A DNA stretch of 64,000 bases. Source: Desulfomonilaceae bacterium. Its GTDB lineage: Bacteria; Desulfobacterota; Desulfomonilia; Desulfomonilales; Desulfomonilaceae. A program made the translations under genes and the position numbers. Of this stretch, positions 35,851 through 44,735 are shown piece after piece. The notes below the pieces were generated by a model. That model was not told the origin of the DNA and searched no databases. It saw only the letters and a list, made by a program, of their open reading frames with translations. How positions within the stretch are numbered: position 1 is the first letter of the stretch; each line of letters begins with the position of its first letter. The stretch is taken from contig JBAZSD010000005.1 of assembly GCA_041662605.1 (NCBI GenBank), forward strand, positions 62,001 to 126,000. Direction: 5' to 3'.

Positions 35851-38167
35851 TAAGAAAATTCTTTCCACTATTGGTTTGAATGTGACCCGTTTGGGCGCTG
35901 AGTCAAAACTCCTGGGTGAAGCGGTATTCTCCAGCGACGTAATATTGGAAAATTGCCTGTGCCTCAAAGTCTTGCGAAGCAACGAGCATCATGCGTTAAT
36001 TGAATCTATAGATACCCAGGAAGCGTTGAATACTACCGAATGTGTCGCAGTGTTTACTTTTCGGGATATTCCCGGGGTAAACAGGTTTGGCATCATCAAC
36101 AAGGATCAACCACTTCTGGCTGATACAAAAGTCAGATTCATAGGTGACGCCGTGGCCCTGGTCGCGGCTGTTTCCGAAGAAGCCGCCCAGATCGCTGCTT
36201 CCAGGATTCGAATCAAATACAGAAAACTGCCTCCAATCTTTGATCCCGAGGAAGCCCTGTCTCCTGGAGCCGCCAAAATCCATGACAAGGGTAATCTTTT
36301 AGGGACGCGTCTGATACGAAAGGGAGTTCCGGAGCTGGCTTTTAGGAAGGCCGAGGTAGTTATTGAACGAACATATCAGACTGGCTTCGTAGAACACGCT
36401 TACCTTGAACCGGACGCAGGAGCCGCGTTTCTAGACACGGACGGAACGATACAAATATACGCCACTACGCAAAACCCTCATTATGATCAGGCGGATGTCG
36501 CCAGGCTTCTGGGATTACCGGAAAATAAGGTCAGGATTATACAGGCTGTTACCGGTGGTGGTTTTGGATCCAAGCTTGATTTGAACACTCAGGGGTTCTT
36601 GGGGCTGGCGGTCTATCACCTCAAAAGACCCGTTAGAATGACGTATAGTCGAGAGGAAGCATTCCTATGCACACCCAAGAGACATCCACTCAAAATAAAA
36701 TATAAATCGGCGGCAGACACAGACGGGCGACTACTGGCTGTTGATGTAAAGATTGTAGGAGACACAGGGGCCTACGGGTCCTACGGATTGGCTGTTGTGA
36801 CTCGCTCTGCAGCCCATGCGACTGGTCCGTATGAAGTTCCGAACGTACACATAGAATCCATATTTGCATATACCAACAACCCTATTGCAGGAGCAATGAG
36901 GGGTTTTGGAGTCCCTCAGTTGGCGTTCGCTCACGAATCTCAAATGGATCTACTAGCTGAAGCGATAGGCATAAGCCCTCTTGAAATAAGACGGAGGAAC
37001 GCCCTCAGGCTGGGGTCCACAACGGCCACAAAACAGGAGCTTCGAGCGAGCGTCGGAATCGGACCGTGCATTAAAGCTGTTGCGCCTTATTACAGGAAAA
37101 TGTTGAAGAAGACCAAGTCCACGGACCACAAGATTCTAAAGGGAGTCGGTCTCGGTTGCATGATCTATGGAATAGGCAATACCGGAGTTCAGAACCCGTC
37201 AACGGCTCAAACAGAACTCCTTCCTGATGGTCAAGTAGTCCTGTTTAGCGGCGCGGCGGACATTGGTCAGGGTTCCTCAACTGTTCTGGTTCAAATTGCG
37301 GCTGCTGAGCTAGGTTTAAGTCCGTATGAAATAATATTTGTAAACGCGGACACGCTATTGACAACATCCGCAGGCGCAACTTCGGCAAGCAGACAAACAT
37401 ACATTTCTGGGAACGCAGTGTTGGACGCGACTCGGAAACTTAAAGAAGCCTTGTTCACCGAAGCGGCCACAATGCTTAAAACAGGCCGAGGAAGCCTTCG
37501 TATGAAGAACGGAAGAATTATAGATTCTTCGAACTCCAAAAAATACGTGACCCTCGAACAGGTCGCCAGAAAAGCCCAAAGAGAAGGTATACCATTGAAG
37601 TGGCAAGGTTTTTTCGATCCGGACACAACGGCGTTGGATACGACTTCAGGGCAGGGTGATCCATATGCGACATTCGCATTTGCAGCTCAAGTCGCGGAGG
37701 TTGAAGTCAATATTTTAACAGCGGAAGTGACGGTAAAGAAAATAATAGCCGCGCATGATGTTGGTAGAGCCATTAACCCTGATCTGGTCAGAGGGCAAAT
37801 ATACGGTGGAGTGGCTATGGGTTTAGGATTCGCGTTAATGGAGGAATTCATTCCAGGCAAGACAAAATCTTTGAAAGACTACCATGTCCCTACATGCCCC
37901 GATATGCCGGATGTGGAGGCATTGATCATTGAAGAAGAGGAACCGACGGGGCCTTTCGGCGCAAAGGGCGTCGGTGAACCTGCTCTAATACCAACGGCCC
38001 CAGCCATACTTAACGCTATAGCGAACGCTTTGGGAAACAGAATTTATTCTTTGCCGGCTAATCTGGAACGGGTCATGAAAGCGATTCAATCGGGCCTGCC
38101 AAAGGTTGAGCCAAGCGACAAAGCTTTGAGTCAGTCTAAGGTCTTGAGATCCGGCAACCAACAATAG
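35825..38167 (+). CDS. Molybdenum hydroxylase catalytic subunit
   Basis: About 780 residues, the molybdopterin-cytosine-dinucleotide subunit. Marks: GDAVALVAAVSEEAA in the N-terminal a/b-hammerhead domain, TGGGFGSK, AMRGFGVPQ, SGAADIGQGSSTVLVQIAA, and the catalytic Glu in GAKGVGEPALIPTAPA near residue 717. It would hydroxylate a ring carbon next to nitrogen with water as oxygen source; nicotinate to 6-hydroxynicotinate is inferred from neighbours. Start uncertain: ATG 35825 directly abuts GGAGG; TTG 35834 is better spaced. No in-frame UGA is needed, so no selenocysteine. Confidence 0.93.
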   Translation: MYSLAAAYNKKILSTIGLNVTRLGAESKLLGEAVFSSDVILENCLCLKVLRSNEHHALIESIDTQEALNTTECVAVFTFRDIPGVNRFGIINKDQPLLADTKVRFIGDAVALVAAVSEEAAQIAASRIRIKYRKLPPIFDPEEALSPGAAKIHDKGNLLGTRLIRKGVPELAFRKAEVVIERTYQTGFVEHAYLEPDAGAAFLDTDGTIQIYATTQNPHYDQADVARLLGLPENKVRIIQAVTGGGFGSKLDLNTQGFLGLAVYHLKRPVRMTYSREEAFLCTPKRHPLKIKYKSAADTDGRLLAVDVKIVGDTGAYGSYGLAVVTRSAAHATGPYEVPNVHIESIFAYTNNPIAGAMRGFGVPQLAFAHESQMDLLAEAIGISPLEIRRRNALRLGSTTATKQELRASVGIGPCIKAVAPYYRKMLKKTKSTDHKILKGVGLGCMIYGIGNTGVQNPSTAQTELLPDGQVVLFSGAADIGQGSSTVLVQIAAAELGLSPYEIIFVNADTLLTTSAGATSASRQTYISGNAVLDATRKLKEALFTEAATMLKTGRGSLRMKNGRIIDSSNSKKYVTLEQVARKAQREGIPLKWQGFFDPDTTALDTTSGQGDPYATFAFAAQVAEVEVNILTAEVTVKKIIAAHDVGRAINPDLVRGQIYGGVAMGLGFALMEEFIPGKTKSLKDYHVPTCPDMPDVEALIIEEEEPTGPFGAKGVGEPALIPTAPAILNAIANALGNRIYSLPANLERVMKAIQSGLPKVEPSDKALSQSKVLRSGNQQ

Positions 38168-38186
38168 CATCAAGGAGTCTGTTTAT

Positions 38187-39344
38187 ATGTCTTCAACGTT
38201 AATAAAAAACATTGGTACCCTGATATCTGGCGATATAACTAACCCTATCATTAAAGCCGATAGCGTCTTGATCGAGGATGGCATAATAACTGTGATCGGT
38301 TCTGCTTCGGACGTTTCTGCAAATGTTGATTCGGTGATAGACGCAAAAGGAACAACGGTTTCACCGGGGCTTATAGACTCTCATTGTCATGTGGTTTTCG
38401 GTGATTATACACCGAGACAGAAGCAGACGGATTTTATTGAGAGTGAAACTCACGGAGGTGTCACAACAATAATTTCCGCGGGAGAAGTTCATTTGCCGGG
38501 TCGTCCCAAAGATCCGGCTGGAACAAAAGCTCTGGCGATATTGGCGGCTAAGTCATTCAACAATTTTAGGCCAGGTGGAGCCAAAGTCATCGGGGGTTCA
38601 GTAATCCTTGAAAAGGGATTGGTTGAGAAAGACTTTGAGGAAATGGCACGCGAAGGTGTACGAATAGTCGGTGAAATAGGTCTCGGTTCGGTCAAATTTC
38701 CAGCGGACGCGGCGCCTATGACGCGTTGGGCGAAAAAAAATAACATGACGGTGCTTATGCACACGGGTGGGACATCAATACCCGGTAGCGACACAGTAAC
38801 CGCGGAACAAATCATGGCGACCGACCCTGATGTCGCATGCCACGTCAATGGTGGGCCGACCGCAATGTCGGAGGATGAAATCCGAAAGCTTATTATTGAC
38901 ACTAATTACGCCATTGAGCTTGTTCACTGTGGCAATCCAAAGGCGCTCATTGACGCTGTCAATATGGGTATTCAAAGCAAGGCTCTTTCCAGGTTCATCA
39001 TAGGCAACGACGCTCCTTCGGGCACTGGAGTGGTGCCTCTGGGGATTTTACGAGTCATCTGCATGGTGGCGTCCCTGACAGAAGTTTCCCCCGAACTGGC
39101 CATCTGTATGGCTACAGGAAATTCCGCCAAGGTGTTCAAGCTTGACACAGGCTTTGTCCGTGTTGGTTCTCCCGCTGATCTGGTTATGACCGACGCTCCC
39201 ATGGGATCGGTGGGCAAAACCACTTTGGACGCTATTAAAGTCGGAGACATTCCGGGAGTTTCCATGGTTATGATTGACGGTAAAGTTCATGTGAAAACAA
39301 GTAGAAACACTCCTCCTGCGGCAAGAAAACCGTTGTTTTCATAA
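38187..39344 (+). CDS. Enamidase-like amidohydrolase
   Basis: 385 residues, amidohydrolase superfamily with a binuclear metal site: H66 and H68 (LIDSHCHV), candidate ligands E163 (GEIGLG), H192 (LMHTGGTSIPGS), H219 (CHVNGGPTA) and D275 (GNDAPSGTGVVPLGILR). From memory these strings and the C terminus SRNTPPAARK closely follow enamidase of Eubacterium barkeri, which opens 1,4,5,6-tetrahydro-6-oxonicotinate to 2-formylglutarate and ammonia. AAGGAG precedes the ATG. A close homologue acting on a related cyclic enamide cannot be excluded. Confidence 0.87.
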   Translation: MSSTLIKNIGTLISGDITNPIIKADSVLIEDGIITVIGSASDVSANVDSVIDAKGTTVSPGLIDSHCHVVFGDYTPRQKQTDFIESETHGGVTTIISAGEVHLPGRPKDPAGTKALAILAAKSFNNFRPGGAKVIGGSVILEKGLVEKDFEEMAREGVRIVGEIGLGSVKFPADAAPMTRWAKKNNMTVLMHTGGTSIPGSDTVTAEQIMATDPDVACHVNGGPTAMSEDEIRKLIIDTNYAIELVHCGNPKALIDAVNMGIQSKALSRFIIGNDAPSGTGVVPLGILRVICMVASLTEVSPELAICMATGNSAKVFKLDTGFVRVGSPADLVMTDAPMGSVGKTTLDAIKVGDIPGVSMVMIDGKVHVKTSRNTPPAARKPLFS

Positions 39345-39377
39345 AACTTTTGGCCTGAAAACAGGGCAAAGACGCAA

Positions 39378-40877
39378 ATGATAATTGATCAGGAAAAATG
39401 TGTAGGATGCGCGGAATGTCTATCGATATGTCCGCTGTCAGCCATAAGAATTCGCAACAAAAAAGCCTATATTGATGAAAAGTGTAGTGATTGTGGAGCT
39501 TGCTTTCGCATTTGTCAAAACTCAGCTATCTGCGCAGAGCATATACCTACCGAACATTACGTTCAGTGTACTTCCTGCCCAATAGAATGCAAAATAAAGA
39601 AGGGTTTTTTTGGCGCCTGTAAGCGTTACCAGAACCGAAACGGCGAGTTAAATCGAGTCATCAAACTAAAAACATACGCGGATGTAAAAGATTTGGTGGG
39701 AGAAACTTGCCGTGAGGAAATCCGTCACCCCCTTATAACAGGAATCGGAGCCGGCACTACTTATCCAGATTGTAAACCAGCCCCACATATCGTTCAAAAC
39801 AAGGTCCACGGAATAGATGTGGTGACAGTAGTCACTGAGGCTCCATTAAGTTATTCCGGGATAAAAATCAAGATTGATACGGACAAGACTCTGGGCGAGG
39901 AAGGCTCGCCGATCTATTTCCACCGCAGAAAAGTCGGGCATTTGACCACGGAAGAATATGGCTCGAAAATGTTATCTCTAGGTGGAGTGAATCTTCTCAC
40001 GGGCCGGGATGGGCTTTTCGTGGCCAGATTGATCTCGGATGTGGCGAATCGAAAAAAAGTCCGTCTCAAGATTCAAGACGGCGTGACATTGGATCTTCAG
40101 GTTGGTGGTCCGCCAATAATCAACGGCAAGAAGGATTATTTGATGCGCGTGGGCTGTGGGAGCGCGACGTTGGGACTTTTTGCGGAAATCTTTAAAAAAG
40201 TGGCGGATGAAGTAATTATCCTGGATTCACACCTGACCGGCCTAATGAGTGAACACACTGCGGGTGTGTATGTTGGAGTGGCTCCATCAGGGGTCCGGTT
40301 GAAATTCCCCAGAAGCACGCCAGGCAGATATTTTGGGGATCACGGTAACGGTTGGGGAGGAACGTCAATTGAGAATCCGACAGACGTTATCGCAAGTGTG
40401 GACACTACAGTAGCGAAGCCGGGAATGTTGGTCCTGATTACTGAAACAACAGGGCGAAACGCCGGCATGTTTCAATTAACACCTGAAGGTTCTCTGGAAG
40501 AAATAGAAATTTCTCCCGCGGCCAGGAGCGCTGTTCACACAATAGCTGAAACATGTGAAAATTCACGAGTATCAGGAATTTACTGTGGTGGTTCAGGTGG
40601 GAGCGCACGTGCCGGCGTGACCAAATATCCTATTCAATTAACTTATGCGGTGCATAGCAACAAAGCCAGTCTGACTGTCGCCGGCGCGCCCACTTTTGTT
40701 CTACCCGGAGGTGGGATCAATTTCATGGTTGATGTTGAAAAAGTTATGCCTGGCGCTTTCAGTTGGACACCGACCCCGGCGACCATTTGCCCGATTGAAT
40801 ATACGATGACCCTGGAAGATTACAGGCAAATGGGTGGCCACGAGGAAGCGATAAAACCTTTCGCCGAAGAAGGCTGA
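39378..40877 (+). CDS. 6-hydroxynicotinate reductase-like iron-sulfur protein
   Basis: 499 residues. N-terminal 2[4Fe-4S] ferredoxin domain (C8, C11, C14, C18 and C36, C39, C42, C46), followed by another cysteine set C64, C67, C71, C81. A long catalytic part follows with glycine-rich strings (GIGAGTTYPDCKPAPH, YCGGSGGSARAG, VLPGGGINFMVD). I relate it to the Hnr gene of nicotinate fermenters, which uses reduced ferredoxin to reduce 6-hydroxynicotinate to the tetrahydro-oxo form. The fit is by layout and position next to the enamidase; I could not align it. Not a benzoyl-CoA reductase homologue. Confidence 0.75.
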   Translation: MIIDQEKCVGCAECLSICPLSAIRIRNKKAYIDEKCSDCGACFRICQNSAICAEHIPTEHYVQCTSCPIECKIKKGFFGACKRYQNRNGELNRVIKLKTYADVKDLVGETCREEIRHPLITGIGAGTTYPDCKPAPHIVQNKVHGIDVVTVVTEAPLSYSGIKIKIDTDKTLGEEGSPIYFHRRKVGHLTTEEYGSKMLSLGGVNLLTGRDGLFVARLISDVANRKKVRLKIQDGVTLDLQVGGPPIINGKKDYLMRVGCGSATLGLFAEIFKKVADEVIILDSHLTGLMSEHTAGVYVGVAPSGVRLKFPRSTPGRYFGDHGNGWGGTSIENPTDVIASVDTTVAKPGMLVLITETTGRNAGMFQLTPEGSLEEIEISPAARSAVHTIAETCENSRVSGIYCGGSGGSARAGVTKYPIQLTYAVHSNKASLTVAGAPTFVLPGGGINFMVDVEKVMPGAFSWTPTPATICPIEYTMTLEDYRQMGGHEEAIKPFAEEG

Positions 40878-40906
40878 TCCTGATACTCTGGGAACATCAA
40901 ATAGCT

Positions 40907-41740
40907 GTGCTTGGTGACCAAAGTGTTTTTGTGGACTGCGGGCCCATGCGAATGTTCATCGAAGCTTACGATGGTTCACGCCCCTGTCCGGAATTATGTG
41001 TAAAGGCGGCAAAACATTCTATAGATATTCTTGTTGAAATCGCAGCGGCAAGAGAGGAATTAAAAGCGCCGCACACAGCGTTTTCTAAGCCTCCTCGATC
41101 ACAGACTCCTTTCAAGATGTGGGAAGCCACACATGTCGTAGGCGCCCCGGACTTAACCCCTATGGCCGCTGTGGCTGGAGCTATCGCCGATGGCGCAGCC
41201 GACTTTCTCCAGGAATTAGGCGTTTCCAAAGTCATTGTCAACAACGGCGGTGACATCGCCATTCGACTGGCTGAAGGAGAACGGGTTAGCGTTGGCATAC
41301 GATCGGATGTGAATTCCAACCGGATTGAGAGATCAATGCTTGTTGAATGGAACAGCGGTATCGGTGGTATATGCACAAGTGGCCTTGGCGGCCGAAGTTT
41401 CACACGAGGTATAGCTTCCGCCGTGACGGTCTCAGCGCCATCGGCCGCTGTGGCGGATGCGGCGGCAAGCGCGATTGCAAACGCAACATTTGTCGCGCAC
41501 GCGAACATAGTTAGAGGACCGGCTGAAAAGATAGATCCTGACACTGACCTCGTCGGGGTTCAAGTGACCTATGAGGTTGGAAATTTACCCGAAGAATTCG
41601 TGCAAATGTGCCTGCAAAAAGGGCTGGTAAGAGCCGAGGCCCTATCGGAAACAGGGATCATAAGCGGGGCCGTGATCACGATAAAAGGCAGAACCGGCTT
41701 ATCTGAACAGGTAAAACATCTCATTTCAAACTTTGGCTGA
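40907..41740 (+). CDS. UPF0280 (ApbE-like fold) family protein
   Basis: 277 residues. The family core is clear: TPMAAVAGAIADGAADFLQE near residue 85 and VIVNNGGDIAIRL near residue 112, plus the Ala-rich VADAAASAIAN helix. UPF0280 proteins share a fold with the flavin transferase ApbE but their function is unknown. Encoded 29 bases after the reductase; I recall the same neighbour pairing in other bacteria, so it may assemble or be a second part of the ring reductase. The GTG start has no good ribosome site, and the frame stays open upstream to 40874. Confidence 0.8.
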   Translation: MLGDQSVFVDCGPMRMFIEAYDGSRPCPELCVKAAKHSIDILVEIAAAREELKAPHTAFSKPPRSQTPFKMWEATHVVGAPDLTPMAAVAGAIADGAADFLQELGVSKVIVNNGGDIAIRLAEGERVSVGIRSDVNSNRIERSMLVEWNSGIGGICTSGLGGRSFTRGIASAVTVSAPSAAVADAAASAIANATFVAHANIVRGPAEKIDPDTDLVGVQVTYEVGNLPEEFVQMCLQKGLVRAEALSETGIISGAVITIKGRTGLSEQVKHLISNFG

Positions 41741-41753
41741 TAGGATCCTATCA
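41738..41753. other. Perfect 16-bp palindrome at the UPF0280 stop codon
   Basis: TGATAGGATCCTATCA starts on the stop codon, with further G-C pairs outside one mismatch. No T run. It could be an operator for the next gene or a transcript end structure. Confidence 0.5.
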
Positions 41754-41792
41754 ACCTAAATTCTTAGGCTAGTCGTTGAAAGGAGCGATCCA

Positions 41793-42371
41793 ATGGAAAT
41801 TAGAAAGATATTGACCATAGTCGAAGAGACGAAAATAGAAATGGGCAAAACAGTTGAGCCCGCGACAAGAAGAGCAGCGGCGATTGCAGTCCTAAAGAAT
41901 CCGTTCGCCGGTTATTACCAGGACAATCTCTCAGAACTGATTGAAATGGGCGAAAAACTTGGAGACTTGTTGGGCAAAAAGGCGCTGGAAGCGCTGGGAA
42001 TTACCACAAACAAGGCGGAAAGCTACGGTAAGGGAGCCATAGTCGGCTCTCGAGGAGAATTGGAGCATGCCGCCGCAATTTTGCATCCAAAACTGGGAGG
42101 ACCTTTCAGAGAAGCTTTGGGTGGAGGAAAGGCTATAATCCCATCTTCCAAAAAAATTGGTGGACCAGGAACGGAACTGGATGTCCCGATTCATTATAAA
42201 GACGCCGCCTTTGTGAGATCACACTTTGACGCGATGCCGATCCGTGTTCAGGACGCTCCACGCGGTGACGAGATTGTTGTCGCTCTCGTGGTGACGGACT
42301 CAGGGAGACCTTTGGCCAGGGTTGGCGGTCTCAAGAAGGAAGAGGCCAAGAAAGAAGACGGGTTGCGATAA
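41793..42371 (+). CDS. 'Amino acid synthesis' family protein (PF06684)
   Basis: 192 residues. Recognised by family strings: LTIVEETKIEMGKTVEPATRR, KNPFAGYYQDNLSELIE, KGAIVGSRGELEHAAAILHPKLGGPFREALGGG and DVPIHYKDAAFVRSHFDA. The family has no established reaction. AAAGGAG precedes the ATG. It is the last gene of the island on this strand. Its repeated company with hydroxynicotinate-reductase-like genes suggests it helps handle a ring or open-chain intermediate, which is inference. Confidence 0.8.
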   Translation: MEIRKILTIVEETKIEMGKTVEPATRRAAAIAVLKNPFAGYYQDNLSELIEMGEKLGDLLGKKALEALGITTNKAESYGKGAIVGSRGELEHAAAILHPKLGGPFREALGGGKAIIPSSKKIGGPGTELDVPIHYKDAAFVRSHFDAMPIRVQDAPRGDEIVVALVVTDSGRPLARVGGLKKEEAKKEDGLR

Positions 42372-42577
42372 CTGAAAGAATTTAAGGAATCGAGCGTCGG
42401 CAATGAAAATGAAATCTTCCGAATGATTTTTTGTTCCGACGCTTTGTTCTACCTTGCGCCCAATTTGTCTCGCGCACGTTTCAGCAGTTATGCGCTCCTG
42501 CTCGATCGCGACTGGCTGTAACTTCACGGGCTTTACCATAGATTCGCCACTGTGTAGCCGTTGTTCATTTTCCCTTG

Positions 42578-43387
42578 CTAACGACCTTTGTTTATTGCCC
42601 TGAGAGCTATACGATCAACGACGCTTGGCGCAATCAGCTTCAACCACTGCCCCACCCGACCCCGCAAAGTCATAATTAGTTCCCGTTTTCGCTGTTCCAT
42701 AGCCCGGATGATCATTTGTGCGCAAGTTTCAACGGGCATGACCTCTTTTTCTTGCACAGGACTATGTCCCAGCGGCTGCCCGTCGGGGCCGAGCGCTCGT
42801 TCACGAACTTCCGAAGATACAAAATCCGGATAAATCATTGTTACTCCGACGCCATATTCGGCTATTTCTATGCGCAATGTGTCAAAGAAACCAGCCATGG
42901 CGTGTTTACTAGCGGCATAGGCGCTGCGGGTCGGGACTCCGGCTTTTCCCGTCAGACTGGAAATAGCGACTATTTGTCCTTTTGACTCTTTCAGATATGG
43001 CAGAGCGTAATACGTGCAATAAACACTACCAAAATAATTTACGCGCATGATCTGCTCTATCATTCCAAGATCTCGCAGATCTTCGAATTTGGCCCACATT
43101 GTTATTCCAGCATTGTTAATCAAAGAGTCGATGCGTTGATAGTGATTTACAGTCTCCCGAATTAGGGCCTCACACTGAGCTTGGGAGCCAACATCTGTTG
43201 GAACGGCTATAGCCTTTCCGCCACGAGTTTCACAGTCGGCGCTTACTGTTTCCAAACGTTTCGCATTTCGGGCCGCAAGCGACAGCCACGCTCCCTGCGC
43301 AGCGAGTTGATAGGCTAATTCCCGGCCTATGCCACTGGAGGCCCCCGTGATAATAACTACTTTGTCTTTAAAAAATGAATTGGTCAT
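42578..43387 (-). CDS. Short-chain dehydrogenase/reductase
   Basis: 269 residues, classical SDR. Cofactor loop TGASSGIGRE, NNAG at residues ~93-96, catalytic Ser (ISSLTGKAG) and YAASKHA (Tyr and Lys). The first loop AARNAKRLE after strand two has Arg, favouring NADP(H). Substrate unknown. It converges with the heterocycle island and is not obviously part of it. Confidence 0.9.
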   Translation of the reverse strand: MTNSFFKDKVVIITGASSGIGRELAYQLAAQGAWLSLAARNAKRLETVSADCETRGGKAIAVPTDVGSQAQCEALIRETVNHYQRIDSLINNAGITMWAKFEDLRDLGMIEQIMRVNYFGSVYCTYYALPYLKESKGQIVAISSLTGKAGVPTRSAYAASKHAMAGFFDTLRIEIAEYGVGVTMIYPDFVSSEVRERALGPDGQPLGHSPVQEKEVMPVETCAQMIIRAMEQRKRELIMTLRGRVGQWLKLIAPSVVDRIALRAINKGR

Positions 43388-43504
43388 TTTTTTTCACCAT
43401 CTACTCTGATTTCAAGCATTGTGACTGCCGTGGTTTTTTCCCATTGCGGTCGATCATCTCTTCTACCAACGCTACTAACGATGCCGGCTTAAATCCTGTC
43501 TTTT

Positions 43505-44428
43505 TCACGGTTTGACCGACGTGAAGAGCTTGCCGCATTTGTTCTTGACTATGCCTCGACGATAAAATTCATTCATTATCTCATCAAATTTGGATCGATA
43601 ATTTCCTTCGAAATAAAAATCTACATTCTCTCTGAACCAGTGAGTGGTCATCAAGTGGTCGAAGAATGAGGGCTCATCGGTTCCTTTTTTCATCAGCAAC
43701 GTATATATGATAATCTTTTTAAGCAGATCATTTCCGATCTTTTCTTTGTTCCCCAGGAACCCTTCCAAGCGGCGCCTGGCTCTTCCTATAGCTCCCGCCA
43801 CGTCAGTAAATAACTTTCCATGACCCGGATAAACAACTTTCACGTCAAGTTTCTCAATCTTTTTAAGTGACTCCATCATGGAGAAACAAGCTCGACTTCC
43901 TTCTACCCGGACGGTCATCACGGCCATGTCGTTTTCCCACAGCGTGTCCGATGATATGAGCGCCTTTTCCTTCCTGTTGTATAGGACAATCCCATCCGTG
44001 GCATGACCAGGTGTATAGATTACCTCAAATTCATGCGGTCCAACTGAAATCACATCACCGTCACCAAGACCTGTGGAGCAGTTGAAGAAAGACGCCTCTT
44101 GATCGTAGTACTTCCACCATGTCGACCAGTCATCTCGTGAATCTATAAAATATTTTCCAATCCTGTGGATGGCTATTTCGCAGGAAGATCTGTCCTGAAC
44201 AATTTTGTTACCCCCTATGTGATCACAGTGGCAGTGAGTGCTTATAATCAGTTTCGTGTTCGTGATATCTACTGAAAGGCTTTTTATAAGTTTCTCCGTC
44301 GTCTGGAAATCGGCGATGTAGCCAGTATCAATGAGTATGGGCTGTTCGGATCGGGAAACGAAATGGTTGCCATTCAAATAACCTCTTTGAATGAAAAACA
44401 GATTCTCCATGATTTCAACAGGTTTCAT
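43505..44428 (-). CDS. Metallo-beta-lactamase-fold hydrolase
   Basis: 307 residues. Metal motif STHCHCDHIGG (HxHxDH), third ligand in TPGHATDGIVLY, Asp in LISSDTLWEND, and YPGHGKLF. C-terminal ~90 residues are helical, like the winged region of lactamase-like enzymes acting on thioesters or glutathione adducts (LACTB2/GloB type). AAGGAT before the ATG. Same strand as the SDR, 117 bases apart. Substrate unknown. Confidence 0.85.
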   Translation of the reverse strand: MKPVEIMENLFFIQRGYLNGNHFVSRSEQPILIDTGYIADFQTTEKLIKSLSVDITNTKLIISTHCHCDHIGGNKIVQDRSSCEIAIHRIGKYFIDSRDDWSTWWKYYDQEASFFNCSTGLGDGDVISVGPHEFEVIYTPGHATDGIVLYNRKEKALISSDTLWENDMAVMTVRVEGSRACFSMMESLKKIEKLDVKVVYPGHGKLFTDVAGAIGRARRRLEGFLGNKEKIGNDLLKKIIIYTLLMKKGTDEPSFFDHLMTTHWFRENVDFYFEGNYRSKFDEIMNEFYRRGIVKNKCGKLFTSVKP

Positions 44429-44502
44429 TTCAGAATATCCTTATTATGCCGCTGTCTCAAAGCGTATCATAAGTCAGAAAACCTCCAAAAACAAAACTGC
44501 GC

Positions 44503-44667
44503 CTATTCAAACGCTTCCCCTGCGCCACCGTGCCTGTGTCGGTTATCTTCTATGCTGAATTCAGAGGCTTGTGCGCTTCCAGAACAAATTGCGCAATTTA
44601 CTCTGCGGCGCCTAAATTCTGGAGACAACTCCCGATCTATATAAGCGACATCTATAAGCGTAGCCAT
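44503..44667 (-). CDS. Possible small basic protein with one CxxC
   Basis: A 54-residue frame, basic in the middle (ELSPEFRRRRVNCAICSG) and with a His/Glu-rich tail. No ribosome site is evident and I know no family. Codon use looks coding-like, and no other gene overlaps. A divergent promoter-like TATAAT lies just upstream. Kept at low confidence. Confidence 0.35.
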   Translation of the reverse strand: MATLIDVAYIDRELSPEFRRRRVNCAICSGSAQASEFSIEDNRHRHGGAGEAFE

Positions 44668-44689
44668 TTTCAATAAGTTATGATATAAT
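44661..44689 (+). promoter_or_regulatory. Sigma-70-like promoter of the 44736 gene
   Basis: TAGCCA at 44661, 17 bases, then a perfect TATAAT at 44684. Start about 40 bases before the ATG. Confidence 0.5.
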
Positions 44690-44735
44690 AATGACATTGA
44701 GTAATACCTTTTGATTAAAAGGCTGGAGGATTAAC

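Noticed and set aside
36000..38167. Benzoyl-CoA or 4-hydroxybenzoyl-CoA reductase identity for the Mo enzyme
   Set aside because: FAD subunit lacks a visible extra four-cysteine insert and the neighbours are enamidase and hydroxynicotinate-reductase-like.
38489..38902. 137-residue minus-strand frame in the enamidase gene
   Set aside because: Composition is the mirror of the sense codons; no start signal.
40966..41544. 192-residue minus-strand frame in the UPF0280 gene
   Set aside because: Ala-rich antisense shadow caused by GC-biased third positions.
29564..42371. Genomic-island origin by recent transfer
   Set aside because: No integrase, tRNA junction, direct repeats or clear base-composition shift at the edges; transfer, if any, is old.
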